Source: Bacteroidales bacterium
GTDB lineage: Bacteria; Bacteroidota; Bacteroidia; Bacteroidales; Marinilabiliaceae
DNA length: 64,000 nucleotides
Direction of reading: 5' to 3'
Assembly: GCA_024401335.1 (NCBI GenBank)
Contig: JAKSLH010000006.1
Coordinates: 1-64,000 of the forward strand
How positions within the stretch are numbered: position 1 is the stretch's first letter; every line of letters starts with the position of its first letter. The translations under genes and the position numbers were made by a program. The notes beneath the pieces were generated by a model. That model was not told the DNA's origin. It was given only the letters and a program-made list of their open reading frames with translations, and ran no database searches. Shown here piece after piece: positions 25,204 to 33,580 of the stretch.

Positions 25204-26067
25204 TTATCTTCTTCTGCTACGTTTAGCGTTACGGTCATATACCTTCTTGTTTCTCATGTAGTTCTTTCTGTTGTACTTAGAAGAACTTGTCCATGTCTTA
25301 TCCGCGAATTTATATGAGCATCCTATCATAAGAGTGTAGAACGCGTCGAATTTCTTAGATCCCAAGTATACGCCGTCATACCCCTGCTGTCCGAATGCGT
25401 CTTCAAGTTCATCCTTGATGTTGCCAGGCTTGAAGAGTCCATTCTTTTGTGCTGTGCCATCACCACTATCATGGCCATCGAGTAAGTCGGAGTTACCAAG
25501 AGGCAGACGGCCGTTGAATTCGAATGTCATACCCCATTGACGCTTGATAGTCCAACGCGCACCAATGCCACCTGAAACAAGGCAAGATATTGTCATCTCG
25601 TTAGGGTCGCCAATTCTTGGGTCTTTATTACCCTGTTCAGCGATAAAGTTGTTTTCTGGCTTGAAGAACATGGCGCCTATACCAGCAGAAACATATGGTT
25701 CAACGGTACGACGTGCGTCATAGCCCATGATTGTATTTAGGAAAGTGAAGTTTACACCTCCAGAGAAATCGAAATAAATGGTTTTGAACTCCTCGCCCCA
25801 GCTAGACTTGCCGCCGAGTTTTCCTCCGTCAAAATCAAGACGTATATCAAGGGGGCGAATAATCTGCTTAGTGGCGCCTATACCACCACTAAATCCGAAG
25901 CGTCCGCTTTCTTCAACGTCGCCGCAGAAAAAGTTTGCACCAAGTCTTGCATTTGCATAGAGACCTTCCAGTATCTTTGGAACCTTCTTGCGCTTATTGT
26001 ATTGTGCGTCGCAAGTAATAGCTATTGTCGTCAGTGCGATTGCTAATGTAAAAAGATATTTTAGCAT
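25204..26067 (-). CDS. Outer-membrane beta-barrel protein
   Basis: 287 residues with a signal peptide (MLKYLFTLAIALTTIAITCDAQ) and alternating beta-strand patterns with aromatic/glycine girdles, for example GLYANARLGANFF, GFSGGIGATKQ and FYTLMIGCSYKF. The C-terminal tail after the last strand is strongly basic (KNYMRNKKVYDRNAKRSRRR). It looks like a PorT/OmpA-like small barrel common in Bacteroidales, but no named family is certain. Cargo or partner is unknown. Confidence 0.7.
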   Translation of the reverse strand: MLKYLFTLAIALTTIAITCDAQYNKRKKVPKILEGLYANARLGANFFCGDVEESGRFGFSGGIGATKQIIRPLDIRLDFDGGKLGGKSSWGEEFKTIYFDFSGGVNFTFLNTIMGYDARRTVEPYVSAGIGAMFFKPENNFIAEQGNKDPRIGDPNEMTISCLVSGGIGARWTIKRQWGMTFEFNGRLPLGNSDLLDGHDSGDGTAQKNGLFKPGNIKDELEDAFGQQGYDGVYLGSKKFDAFYTLMIGCSYKFADKTWTSSSKYNRKNYMRNKKVYDRNAKRSRRR

Positions 26068-26173
26068 CTTATCAACTGTAGTTTGTTCGAAATGTTTTAA
26101 TTACAAAGGTCGTTATTTTTTACGTTTTCGCGAAATTATTAATAGTGCTTTTTTGCTAATTAATAACGACACA

Positions 26174-26205
26174 TTTGTATGACACTAATTTTTATACCAT
26201 ATTTG
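26174..26205 (+). promoter_or_regulatory. Possible murB promoter
   Basis: TTTG at 26174-26177, 20-bp spacer, CATATTTG at 26198-26205 (7 of 8 positions of TATATTTG form). It would give a leader of about 95 A/T-rich bases. The divergent barrel gene has only a weak match in this 242-bp gap. Confidence 0.45.
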
Positions 26206-26309
26206 CATAAAAAAAGTTGCCTCAAAGGTAATCATTTTTTTTTGTAAAACATATACATGTAGTTTTTTTTAAGCGATAGTTATATTTTAACACATAAAAT
26301 AATAGTGCA

Positions 26310-27317
26310 ATGCATATTTATAATAATGTATCTTTAAGGTCATATAACACCTTTGGAATAGATGTCAAGGCACATTGTTTGGTAGAATGTGAGAATGTGA
26401 ATGATGTAGAGATGATAGCAAGACAATCAGGAGATGGCAGAAAGCTTGTTTTGGGAGGAGGTAGTAATGTCCTGTTGATGTCAGATTTTGATGGTATCGT
26501 CATTTGCCCTAAGGTTAAGGGATGTGAGATTATTGATGCGCGTGGTAATGAGGTGATTGTAAGAGTTGGCTCTGGTGTTGTATGGGATGATTTTGTCGCT
26601 TATGCTGTTGCTCAAGGATTATATGGTGTAGAGAATCTGTCGGGGATACCTGGTAATGTAGGTGCGTCACCTGTTCAGAATGTAGGTGCCTATGGAATGG
26701 AGGCGGGTCAGTCGATATGTAGGGTAGAAGGATATATGATGGGTACTGGAGAGCGCTTTGCCTTATCGGGGAGTGATTGTAGGTTTGGATATAGAGACAG
26801 CATATTCAAGCATGAGCTAAAAGGGATGGCAATAGTGACGACCGTTGACTTTAAGCTATATAAAGATGCTCCGGTGCAATTAGGTTATGGTCCAGTCAAG
26901 GCCGCAGTGGAAAGTATGGGCGGTGTTACTCTGCAGAATGTTAGAAAAGCCATTATAGACATACGAAATAGCAAGCTCCCTGATCCTGCGGTAGAGGGAA
27001 GTGCGGGTAGCTTCTTTAAGAATCCTGAGGTTGATAGTTCTTTCGCCAATGAAATAGAACAGAAGAATCCTAATATGCCAAAGTATGATTTAGGGAATGG
27101 TATGGTAAAGATTCCGGCAGGTTGGCTTATAGAGCAAAGTGGATGGAAGGGCCGTGTATTAGGAAAGGCCGGTGTGCATGACAAGCAAGCTTTGGTGTTG
27201 GTGAACAAGGGCGGGGCAACAGGTTCTGACGTCATGAATGTTGCCAATGAGGTAAGCAAGTCAGTATATGAAAAATTCGGCATACGACTCGAGATGGAGG
27301 TATGCCGAATAGATTAA
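26310..27317 (+). CDS. murB: UDP-N-acetylenolpyruvoylglucosamine reductase
   Basis: FAD enzyme that reduces UDP-GlcNAc-enolpyruvate to UDP-MurNAc. The 335-residue protein has SLRSYNTFGIDV, the FAD-binding LGGGSNVLL, SGIPGNVGASPVQNVGAYG, the FGYRDSIFK block and the catalytic region VEGSAGSFFKNP. It is type I MurB. The last 40 coding bases contain one arm and the spacer of an inverted repeat that works as a terminator on the other strand. Confidence 0.97.
   Translation: MHIYNNVSLRSYNTFGIDVKAHCLVECENVNDVEMIARQSGDGRKLVLGGGSNVLLMSDFDGIVICPKVKGCEIIDARGNEVIVRVGSGVVWDDFVAYAVAQGLYGVENLSGIPGNVGASPVQNVGAYGMEAGQSICRVEGYMMGTGERFALSGSDCRFGYRDSIFKHELKGMAIVTTVDFKLYKDAPVQLGYGPVKAAVESMGGVTLQNVRKAIIDIRNSKLPDPAVEGSAGSFFKNPEVDSSFANEIEQKNPNMPKYDLGNGMVKIPAGWLIEQSGWKGRVLGKAGVHDKQALVLVNKGGATGSDVMNVANEVSKSVYEKFGIRLEMEVCRID
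27271..27310 (-). terminator. Leftward terminator of aroBA inside the 3' end of murB
   Basis: Perfect 10-bp inverted repeat: ATTCGGCATA at 27275-27284 and TATGCCGAAT at 27301-27310, 16-base loop. Read leftward the stem is directly followed by TTTT (complement of A at 27271-27275). On the rightward strand no T run follows. It therefore fits as the terminator of the converging aroA transcript. Confidence 0.7.
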
Positions 27318-27330
27318 ATTTAGATTTCCT

Positions 27331-28557
27331 TTATTTTTCTTCAATAACGAATCCTATAGATTTCAGGTCCTCCCAATACTTAGGGTAGGATTTGGAAACT
27401 ACGGCGGGATCGTCAATTTCTATTGAACCTAGTTTTATTGCTGCAGGGGCGAACGCCATTGCCATGCGATGATCTTTGTAGGTTAGGATAGGTTCGTTAG
27501 ATGGTGGGCATGTCTCGCCGTCCCATGTCAGGTCGTCAATGTCATTGCTCTTTAATACGAATCCGATCTTCTTGCATTCGTTAATCAATGCGTTGATGCG
27601 ATCAGTTTCCTTTATCTTAAGACTCTCCAGTCCAGTGAAGTGGAATGTCACGCCAAGGCAGCAGCAAGCAACAACAAAAGTCTGCGCAATGTCTGGCTGG
27701 CTGTTGAAGTCATAATCCAAGTGACGAGTTGGTGCAGATGTCGATTTCGGCGTTAGCGTGCCGTTGTCGTGGTCGTAGGAAGTTGTTACGCCCAACTTTT
27801 CTGCGATTCGTCGACCTTCGGAGTCCCCTTGTAGGCTGTCAAGAAATAGACCAGTGAGTTTTTCGCAAACGGCAGGCGCCAAAGCCGCTATCTCATACCA
27901 ATAAGATGCCGCGCTCCAGTCGGATTCCACGTGTGAAGGTATGTGGGAGTACTGTCCCTCGGGTATAGATATCACCGTATCATTCCATTTGCCGATGACA
28001 CCGAACTGTTCCATCGTCTTCAGTGTCATATTGATATAAGGCTGTGAGACAATCTTACCAGTGAGTTGTATGGTAAGTCCACCTTTCATCATTGGAGCGA
28101 TCATCATCAGAGCTGATATGTACTGACTGCTTATGCTTCCAGGGAGACTTATTGTTCCGCCACGAAGTTGCTTGCCCTCAATTTTGAGTGGAGGGAAGCC
28201 CTCGTTTTCCAGATACGTAATATCTGCGCCCAATGAACGTAATGCATCAACGAGGACAGCAATAGGTCGCTTCTTCATTCTTTCGGAGCCAGTGATGATA
28301 TGGCAGCCGGGAAGCACAGACAGGTAGGCTGTAAGGAAACGCATAGATGTTCCTGCGGCTCCGACGTCAACAAGAGAGCAGTCGCTCTTCAGTGCCTTGA
28401 GCATAACAGCAGTGTCATCGCTATCGGAAAGATTTTCGGGTATATTAGGGTTAGCAGACAGAACATTTATCAGCAGCAGTCTGTTGCTAATGCTTTTTGA
28501 TGCAGGTAGCTTTATTGTGGTAGACTTAAGTTGTGGTGCAGTAACTGTGTAGACCAT
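27331..28557 (-). CDS. aroA: 3-phosphoshikimate 1-carboxyvinyltransferase (EPSP synthase)
   Basis: Condenses shikimate-3-phosphate and PEP in the shikimate pathway. The 408-residue protein has LPASKSISNRLLL, the VGAAGTSMRFLTAYL block, KRPIAVLVDALRSLGA, the catalytic SDWSAASYW region, KIKETDRI and YKDHRMAMAF. The motif GTSMRF, where many enzymes have GTAxRP, suggests a non-class I active site, so glyphosate sensitivity cannot be predicted. It follows aroB with a 1-bp gap. Confidence 0.95.
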   Translation of the reverse strand: MVYTVTAPQLKSTTIKLPASKSISNRLLLINVLSANPNIPENLSDSDDTAVMLKALKSDCSLVDVGAAGTSMRFLTAYLSVLPGCHIITGSERMKKRPIAVLVDALRSLGADITYLENEGFPPLKIEGKQLRGGTISLPGSISSQYISALMMIAPMMKGGLTIQLTGKIVSQPYINMTLKTMEQFGVIGKWNDTVISIPEGQYSHIPSHVESDWSAASYWYEIAALAPAVCEKLTGLFLDSLQGDSEGRRIAEKLGVTTSYDHDNGTLTPKSTSAPTRHLDYDFNSQPDIAQTFVVACCCLGVTFHFTGLESLKIKETDRINALINECKKIGFVLKSNDIDDLTWDGETCPPSNEPILTYKDHRMAMAFAPAAIKLGSIEIDDPAVVSKSYPKYWEDLKSIGFVIEEK

Positions 28558-28558
28558 A

Positions 28559-29626
28559 TTACATGTTTAGATAATTGCGGAATACGTCTGTTATCTCTTC
28601 TTTTGTTCCGATGTTGTTGATAGAGATATCTCCGAGTGAAGGAATAAGAGTGAAGTTTATTCCATTGGCATCGTTTTTCTTGTCGTGAGTCATGAGTTCC
28701 AGGAGTTCAGGGAAGTCCTTCTCAGAGAAGTCGAATTTGCCATATAATGAGTTGATGTATTCGTATATACGTTTTGCGTCATTGTGGTCGAGTCCGACCT
28801 TTGTCTCACTCAACATTAATTCGCATACCATACCGAATGCGACAGCCTTGCCGTGAAGGATAGGGTGAGGGTTATGTCGCATGGAGAAAGTCTCGAAAGC
28901 ATGTCCGAATGTGTGTCCGAAATTCAATGCCTTGCGAACACCCTGTTCCTTAGGGTCTTCTGTGACAAAGTGATTCTTCACGACTATTGAGTCGCATATT
29001 AGCTGCTGCAACTTGTCGTAGTCAGGTTTGTCAAAGTCAAGAGACATTAATGAGTCGAGTGATTTTGCGTCGAGGATAAGAGCATGCTTAAGCATCTCTG
29101 CGAATCCGGACAACAGGTTGTCCTTATCGAGAGTACGCAGGAACTGACTGTTGATGACTACAGCCTTAGCTATAGAGAAAACTCCGATTTCGTTTTTCAG
29201 TCCGCCAAGATTCATGCCGGTTTTGCCTCCGAGTGATGCGTCGACCTGCGCTAGAATTGTCGTTGGTATGTTGATGAATTCTATGCCGCGTTTGAATGTT
29301 GATGCGCAAAAGCCTCCTAGGTCGCAAGGCATGCCACCACCTACATTCACGAGAATTGATTTACGTGTTGCACCGTGGCTGCTAAGGAATTCCCATATCT
29401 GTACGGCGGCTTGTACGTTTTTGAAGTCGTCGCCCTGCTTGATGATAATAGTCTGTTCGCTAGAGAATTTTGATACTCCGCTGATGAGGTTGAGACAGTG
29501 TTTTTGCGAGCCTTCGTCAGCCATGAGAAATACCTGTTTTGGAGTGTAAGGTGCAAGTATTTCTTCTAGATCAGCTAAGAGATTGTCTGATGAAAAAACG
29601 TTGCAATTTGCTGCTATTGTTTTCAT
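28559..29626 (-). CDS. aroB: 3-dehydroquinate synthase
   Basis: Second step of the shikimate pathway: NAD- and metal-dependent conversion of DAHP to 3-dehydroquinate. The 355-residue protein carries KNVQAAVQIWEFL, the NAD-binding VNVGGGMPCDLGGF, INIPTTILAQVDASLGGKTG, and the metal ligands in FAEMLKHALI and LNFGHTFGHAFE. It lies between a small membrane-protein gene and aroA; the latter overlaps its context by 1 bp only. Confidence 0.96.
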   Translation of the reverse strand: MKTIAANCNVFSSDNLLADLEEILAPYTPKQVFLMADEGSQKHCLNLISGVSKFSSEQTIIIKQGDDFKNVQAAVQIWEFLSSHGATRKSILVNVGGGMPCDLGGFCASTFKRGIEFINIPTTILAQVDASLGGKTGMNLGGLKNEIGVFSIAKAVVINSQFLRTLDKDNLLSGFAEMLKHALILDAKSLDSLMSLDFDKPDYDKLQQLICDSIVVKNHFVTEDPKEQGVRKALNFGHTFGHAFETFSMRHNPHPILHGKAVAFGMVCELMLSETKVGLDHNDAKRIYEYINSLYGKFDFSEKDFPELLELMTHDKKNDANGINFTLIPSLGDISINNIGTKEEITDVFRNYLNM

Positions 29627-30093
29627 TGTATGTCGTTGTTTCGTTTACAAATCTGATTAAGTTCTCTAATGAATTCGTGTCGTTTTTTTCTTTCAACCAT
29701 GGTCAATCCAATGTATTTGTTGGAGACGACATCGTCGTGTTTCCTGTATGTTATACGTGCAATACGGATGAACAGGAATCTGTGGTAACGTACTTTGACT
29801 ATGTTGGCTTCGTTTGTGGATATCACCACTTGTCTGTGTGATGTGGTAGATATGAAACGAGACTTGAGTATCTCGACCCATCCGTGTCCAAGAGTTATGT
29901 ACAGTTCGTCGATGCCTCCAAACAGTGCGAACAGCACTACTATTAACCACAATACGAAAAATGCTGGTGATAGTGACTTTAGTGCAGGAAAGCTGCCGAG
30001 TATTGGTAGCATGAGTAAAACTGTCAGAATACCTAACGCGGCTTTTGTGACAGTAGTTGTTGTTCTTATGCTCTGAGAGTTACTATACTGCAT
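29623..30093 (-). CDS. Two-helix membrane protein of unknown function
   Basis: 156 residues. Two adjacent hydrophobic segments (GILTVLLMLPILGSFPAL and SPAFFVLWLIVVLFALFGG, about residues 21-65) are followed by a soluble PH-like or beta-rich part (KSRFISTTSHRQVVISTNEAN...). The layout recalls small bPH-type membrane proteins, which is inference. Its stop overlaps the aroB start by four bases, so it is the first gene of the aroB-aroA unit without an obvious metabolic link. Confidence 0.65.
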   Translation of the reverse strand: MQYSNSQSIRTTTTVTKAALGILTVLLMLPILGSFPALKSLSPAFFVLWLIVVLFALFGGIDELYITLGHGWVEILKSRFISTTSHRQVVISTNEANIVKVRYHRFLFIRIARITYRKHDDVVSNKYIGLTMVERKKRHEFIRELNQICKRNNDIQ

Positions 30094-30116
30094 GTCCTTC
30101 TTGAGTGAGAATTGTA

Positions 30117-30124
30117 CAAAATTA
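30117..30124 (-). promoter_or_regulatory. -7 box for the aroBA unit
   Basis: Leftward TAATTTTG, 23 bp before the ATG at 30093. No convincing -33 element. Confidence 0.45.
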
Positions 30125-30206
30125 CATAAATTATATGATATGTACGGATTGTAGGTCTATTTTGTTTTGTTTGTGTTGCTCTTTATAAATATAGTTCTTT
30201 TAGAAT

Positions 30207-30241
30207 AAAAATTGGGGAGGCATGTTATATGTCTCCCCAAT
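30207..30241 (-). terminator. Terminator after the MORN-repeat gene
   Basis: Nine-bp stem ATTGGGGAG (30211-30219) with CTCCCCAAT (30233-30241). Read leftward it ends in TTTTTATTC. Confidence 0.88.
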
Positions 30242-30260
30242 GTGTGTTGTATGCTATGTC

Positions 30261-31040
30261 TTAGTATGCTCTCTTAGTGAATTCACCGTTGACATATACT
30301 TCTCGGTACTGAAGTGAACCGTCTTCCTTGTATATGTACTTTTCACCGTTCACAAGTTCTCCCTTTACGAATTCGCCCTTCTGGTCGATCTTGCCTTTGA
30401 GGTTGAACAATGTGTATGTACCTGTTCCAGTGAACTTACGAGGAGGTGCTGATGTGGCGTTGACAGGTATTTCTACTGCGCTGACGAACTTGCCGTCGGT
30501 GCCATAGTTGCGTTCGAGTATCTTATGGCCTTCGTCGTCGTATGCTGTAAGTGTGCCTGTTATCTTGCCTTCAGTCCATACGCCTTCGTACATGACTTTG
30601 CCATTCTCGTGATAATATATCTGTTTGCCTTGACGGCGTCCATGATCGTCGTAGAAGAACTCGCAAGCTTTGCCTCCGTTAAGGTTGTAGCGCACGTAGT
30701 TTCCTTCCCAGTGGTCAACATTCCAGATGCCAGCCTCGGTAAGCATTCCGTTAGCGTCGTACATCTCGGCAGGCCCCTGGGTCTTGCCCATGTTGTATGT
30801 AATCTTGCTTCGTACACCACCATCTAGGCCATATGAAATCCAAAGTCCATTCTTCTTGCCATCGGTGTAGTTTCCTTCATCGATCTTGCCGTTGCGTCCT
30901 TCAACACGCCAAAATCCTTGACGGACTCCGTTTATGATTTGGTTAGTCTCTGTCTGCTCGCTGTCGCCTTGTGCTATGGCAGGGCTAATGTAGCCAAAGA
31001 GAGCGGCCAATGAGACTAATATGGATGTAATTTGTTTCAT
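30261..31040 (-). CDS. Secreted MORN-variant repeat protein
   Basis: 259 residues with a signal peptide ending in SPAIAQ. It is made of about eight repeats of the MORN_2 type, each with a G-x-Y/W core and a Lys-Gly turn: GFWRVEGRNGKIDEGNY, GLWISYGLDGG, GNYVRYNLNGG, GKQIYYHENGKVMYEG, and EKYIYKEDGSLQYREVY. Databases often label such proteins YwqK-family antitoxin, but there is no toxin nearby and the protein is exported, so that name is misleading. Probably periplasmic or surface, role unknown. Confidence 0.8.
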   Translation of the reverse strand: MKQITSILVSLAALFGYISPAIAQGDSEQTETNQIINGVRQGFWRVEGRNGKIDEGNYTDGKKNGLWISYGLDGGVRSKITYNMGKTQGPAEMYDANGMLTEAGIWNVDHWEGNYVRYNLNGGKACEFFYDDHGRRQGKQIYYHENGKVMYEGVWTEGKITGTLTAYDDEGHKILERNYGTDGKFVSAVEIPVNATSAPPRKFTGTGTYTLFNLKGKIDQKGEFVKGELVNGEKYIYKEDGSLQYREVYVNGEFTKRAY

Positions 31041-31058
31041 AGTTCTTATTTAGCACGT

Positions 31059-31066
31059 CAAATATA
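31059..31066 (-). promoter_or_regulatory. -7 box before the MORN-repeat gene
   Basis: Leftward TATATTTG, 19 bp before the ATG. The -33 region (TTTCG near 31087) is weak. Confidence 0.5.
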
Positions 31067-31485
31067 TGAATAAAAATTTAAAAATGCGAAAAAAGGTAGC
31101 AATATTTTAAAAGTTTATTTTGAATCATGTTTGGGGCAGGTATGTTGAATATCGGTAGTTATAGGCTGTATTGTATTCCTGATTTTACGATTTGTAAGAT
31201 GGTGAGGTCTTCGACTTACGATTTGTGATTTGGTTATGGTCGTTTTATCCTACGCTAAGGGTATCCTATTGTTCCATGGTTGTTCCGTTGTTCTTCCGAA
31301 TGTGCGATTGTAAGTGATGTTTGGGGTGTATGGTTACGGATTATAAGTAAAGTTGTTGTTCCGCCGTGTTCAGGTTGAAGGCAGAGGTGTAAGTTTGATT
31401 CCCGTTACTGAGCAGGCTTGGATGCGAATATGTGCCGTTTTTAAATTTATATATGTATATTTTTGCTGATTATTGGAGTGAAAAC
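31067..31485. other. Long intergenic stretch without genes
   Basis: About 420 bases between divergent genes with no supported reading frame. It holds an 11-base direct repeat TTACGATTTGT (31185-31195 and 31216-31226) and T-rich, otherwise low-complexity sequence. I see no tRNA, no clear hairpin with T run and no mobile-element end. Confidence 0.5.
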
Positions 31486-31516
31486 GTTGTTTTGATTTTT
31501 TAAACTACTATCTTTG
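31486..31516 (+). promoter_or_regulatory. Promoter of the M23 peptidase-dxr-waaA operon
   Basis: GTTG at 31486-31489, 19-bp spacer, TATCTTTG at 31509-31516, 24 bp before the ATG. Confidence 0.7.
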
Positions 31517-31540
31517 GCGTGGAAGAAAGACTTTTTATAA

Positions 31541-32404
31541 ATGGGAGAAGAGAAAAAATCGAAATTGCGCCAAAAACTCAGGCTTGCCATTATTGTGGAC
31601 AAGTCGTTTGAGGAGTTGTTCTCAATCAGGTTTACCTTGGTGAGGCTGTTCTTTGTGTTTGCTGCATTTTCGATAATGTTGATAGCGGGTGTGACAGTGC
31701 TTATAGCCTTTACAGGTCTTCGAGAGTATATACCAGGTTATCCTACTGGTGAGGAAAGGCACATGATAATGAATAATCTGCAGAGAGTTGATTCGTTAGC
31801 GTTGGAGGTCAAGTTGCGAGATGCGGTGTTGCGAGACATGCGAAATGCGATAAGTGGTGAACTGCCGCTAGAGGCCTTCAAGCAAGATTCGTTGAGAACG
31901 GAAGCGATAAAGAAGCATAGGATACTTACTACTGAGATATCGGAGGCTGACAGTCTGTTTAGAATGCAGGTGGAAGCCGAGGACATGTTTAATGTGGATG
32001 ATAAGACCGCGTCGACGGACACGAGACTTGAGATGATGTTCTTCTTCCCTCCTATGAAAGGAATCATATCGAATAAGTTTGGTGACAAGGAGGAGCACTT
32101 TGGTGTAGATATCTTGGCAGCGGAAGGAACGCGAGTGTCCAGCATTCTTGATGGCACGGTTGTCTTCTCGGAATGGACAGTAGAGACTGGATATGTGATA
32201 GAAGTGCAGCATGACAATCAGATAGTGTCGTTGTATAAGCATAATGGCAAGTTGCTGAAAAAGGCAGGTCAGCGAGTGACAGCCGGTGAGGCGATTGCTA
32301 TTGTAGGTAACTCGGGAGAGTTGACGACAGGAACTCATCTGCATTTCGAGCTTTGGTATTCGGGTGTACCATTGAATCCGGAGAATTATATTTCGTTTGA
32401 ATAA
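31541..32404 (+). CDS. Inner-membrane M23-family (LytM) peptidase
   Basis: 287 residues. One transmembrane helix (about 29-58) anchors the protein, a coiled-coil-like region follows (about 70-160), and the C-terminal LytM/M23 domain spans about 175-280. Zinc ligands are visible: His and Asp in EHFGVDIL and His in THLHFELW, with a further His in LYKHNGKL. The domain looks intact, so it may cleave peptidoglycan cross-bridges or act as an amidase activator. It starts the operon with dxr, which follows after 8 bp. Confidence 0.88.
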   Translation: MGEEKKSKLRQKLRLAIIVDKSFEELFSIRFTLVRLFFVFAAFSIMLIAGVTVLIAFTGLREYIPGYPTGEERHMIMNNLQRVDSLALEVKLRDAVLRDMRNAISGELPLEAFKQDSLRTEAIKKHRILTTEISEADSLFRMQVEAEDMFNVDDKTASTDTRLEMMFFFPPMKGIISNKFGDKEEHFGVDILAAEGTRVSSILDGTVVFSEWTVETGYVIEVQHDNQIVSLYKHNGKLLKKAGQRVTAGEAIAIVGNSGELTTGTHLHFELWYSGVPLNPENYISFE

Positions 32405-32412
32405 ACACAAAG

Positions 32413-33570
32413 ATGAAAAGAATAGCTATTTTAGGTTCGACAGGTTCCATAGGAACTCAGGCATTGGATGTTGTAGAGATGCATCCAGATATGTTTGAAG
32501 TGGAAGTCCTGGTTGCGGGGAATAATGTAGAGCTGCTTTCGGAGCAGGCAAAGAAGTTCAAGCCAAGTGTCGTTGTCATCGGCAATGAGGCAAAATATGA
32601 GGAGCTGAAGGCAAGACTCAGCGGAGTAGATGTGAAGGTTATGGCAGGGCAGGCAGCGATATGTGAAGCGGTTGCCATGCCGATGATAGATACGGTTCTG
32701 GTTGCTCTTGTAGGGTTCAGTGGTTTAAGGCCAACAAAGTGTGCTATAGATGCGGGCAAGACAATAGCGTTGGCCAATAAGGAGACGTTAGTTGTTGCTG
32801 GTGAATATATCATGGGAAGTGCGAAGTCGAAAGGCGTATCGATACTACCAGTGGACTCTGAGCATTCGGCTATATTCCAGTGTTTGAATGGAGAGAGACA
32901 TTTGGAACCAGAGAAGATAATATTGACAGCTTCGGGCGGTCCTTTCAGAGGATGGACGGAAGAGATGCTTAAGGATGTCACTCCTGCAGCAGCCTTGAAG
33001 CATCCAAACTGGAGTATGGGAGCGAAGGTTACTATAGACTCAGCATCGCTGATGAACAAAGGTTTGGAGTCGATAGAGGCGAGATGGCTGTTTGACGTAG
33101 GAGCGGAGAAGATAGATATTGTAGTGCATCCGCAGTCGATAGTACATTCGCTTGTAGAGTTCAAGGACGGCTCATTGAAGGGTCAGATAGGTGTTCCGGA
33201 CATGCGTTTGCCAATACAGTATGCCTTGACATATCCAGATAGAGTAGCCTCTCCAGTAAAGAAATTCAGCTTTATGGATCATGCCAACTGGACCTTTGAA
33301 CAGCCAAACAGGAAAGTGTTCCGCAACTTGAACATCGCATTTGAGGCGATGAAGATGGGCGGCAATGCGACCTGTGTGATGAATGGTGCAAATGAGATAG
33401 CGGTAGCGGAGTTTCTGAAAGGGAATGTTCCGTTCCTTAAGATGCCAGATATCATAGAGAAGACGATGGAGAAAGTAGCCTTTGTCAAGTCGCCATCGTT
33501 TGAGGATTATTTCGAGACAGACAGTGAAGCGAGACGAGTAGCTCAAGAACTTGTTTTACAAATGAAGTAG
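32413..33570 (+). CDS. dxr: 1-deoxy-D-xylulose 5-phosphate reductoisomerase
   Basis: NADPH-dependent second step of the MEP isoprenoid pathway. The 385-residue protein has the NADPH-binding LGSTGSIGTQALDVV (residues 6-20), ALANKETLVVAGE, the metal-site LPVDSEHSAIFQCL, TASGGPFRG, HPNWSMGAKVTIDSASLMNKGLE split across the active site, and VVHPQSIVHSLVE. Complete and normal in length. Confidence 0.97.
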   Translation: MKRIAILGSTGSIGTQALDVVEMHPDMFEVEVLVAGNNVELLSEQAKKFKPSVVVIGNEAKYEELKARLSGVDVKVMAGQAAICEAVAMPMIDTVLVALVGFSGLRPTKCAIDAGKTIALANKETLVVAGEYIMGSAKSKGVSILPVDSEHSAIFQCLNGERHLEPEKIILTASGGPFRGWTEEMLKDVTPAAALKHPNWSMGAKVTIDSASLMNKGLESIEARWLFDVGAEKIDIVVHPQSIVHSLVEFKDGSLKGQIGVPDMRLPIQYALTYPDRVASPVKKFSFMDHANWTFEQPNRKVFRNLNIAFEAMKMGGNATCVMNGANEIAVAEFLKGNVPFLKMPDIIEKTMEKVAFVKSPSFEDYFETDSEARRVAQELVLQMK

Positions 33571-33580
33571 CGAAAAAGAG

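Noticed and set aside
30261-31040. YwqK-type antitoxin
   Set aside because: The MORN-repeat protein has a signal peptide and no toxin neighbour; that database label reflects only repeat similarity.
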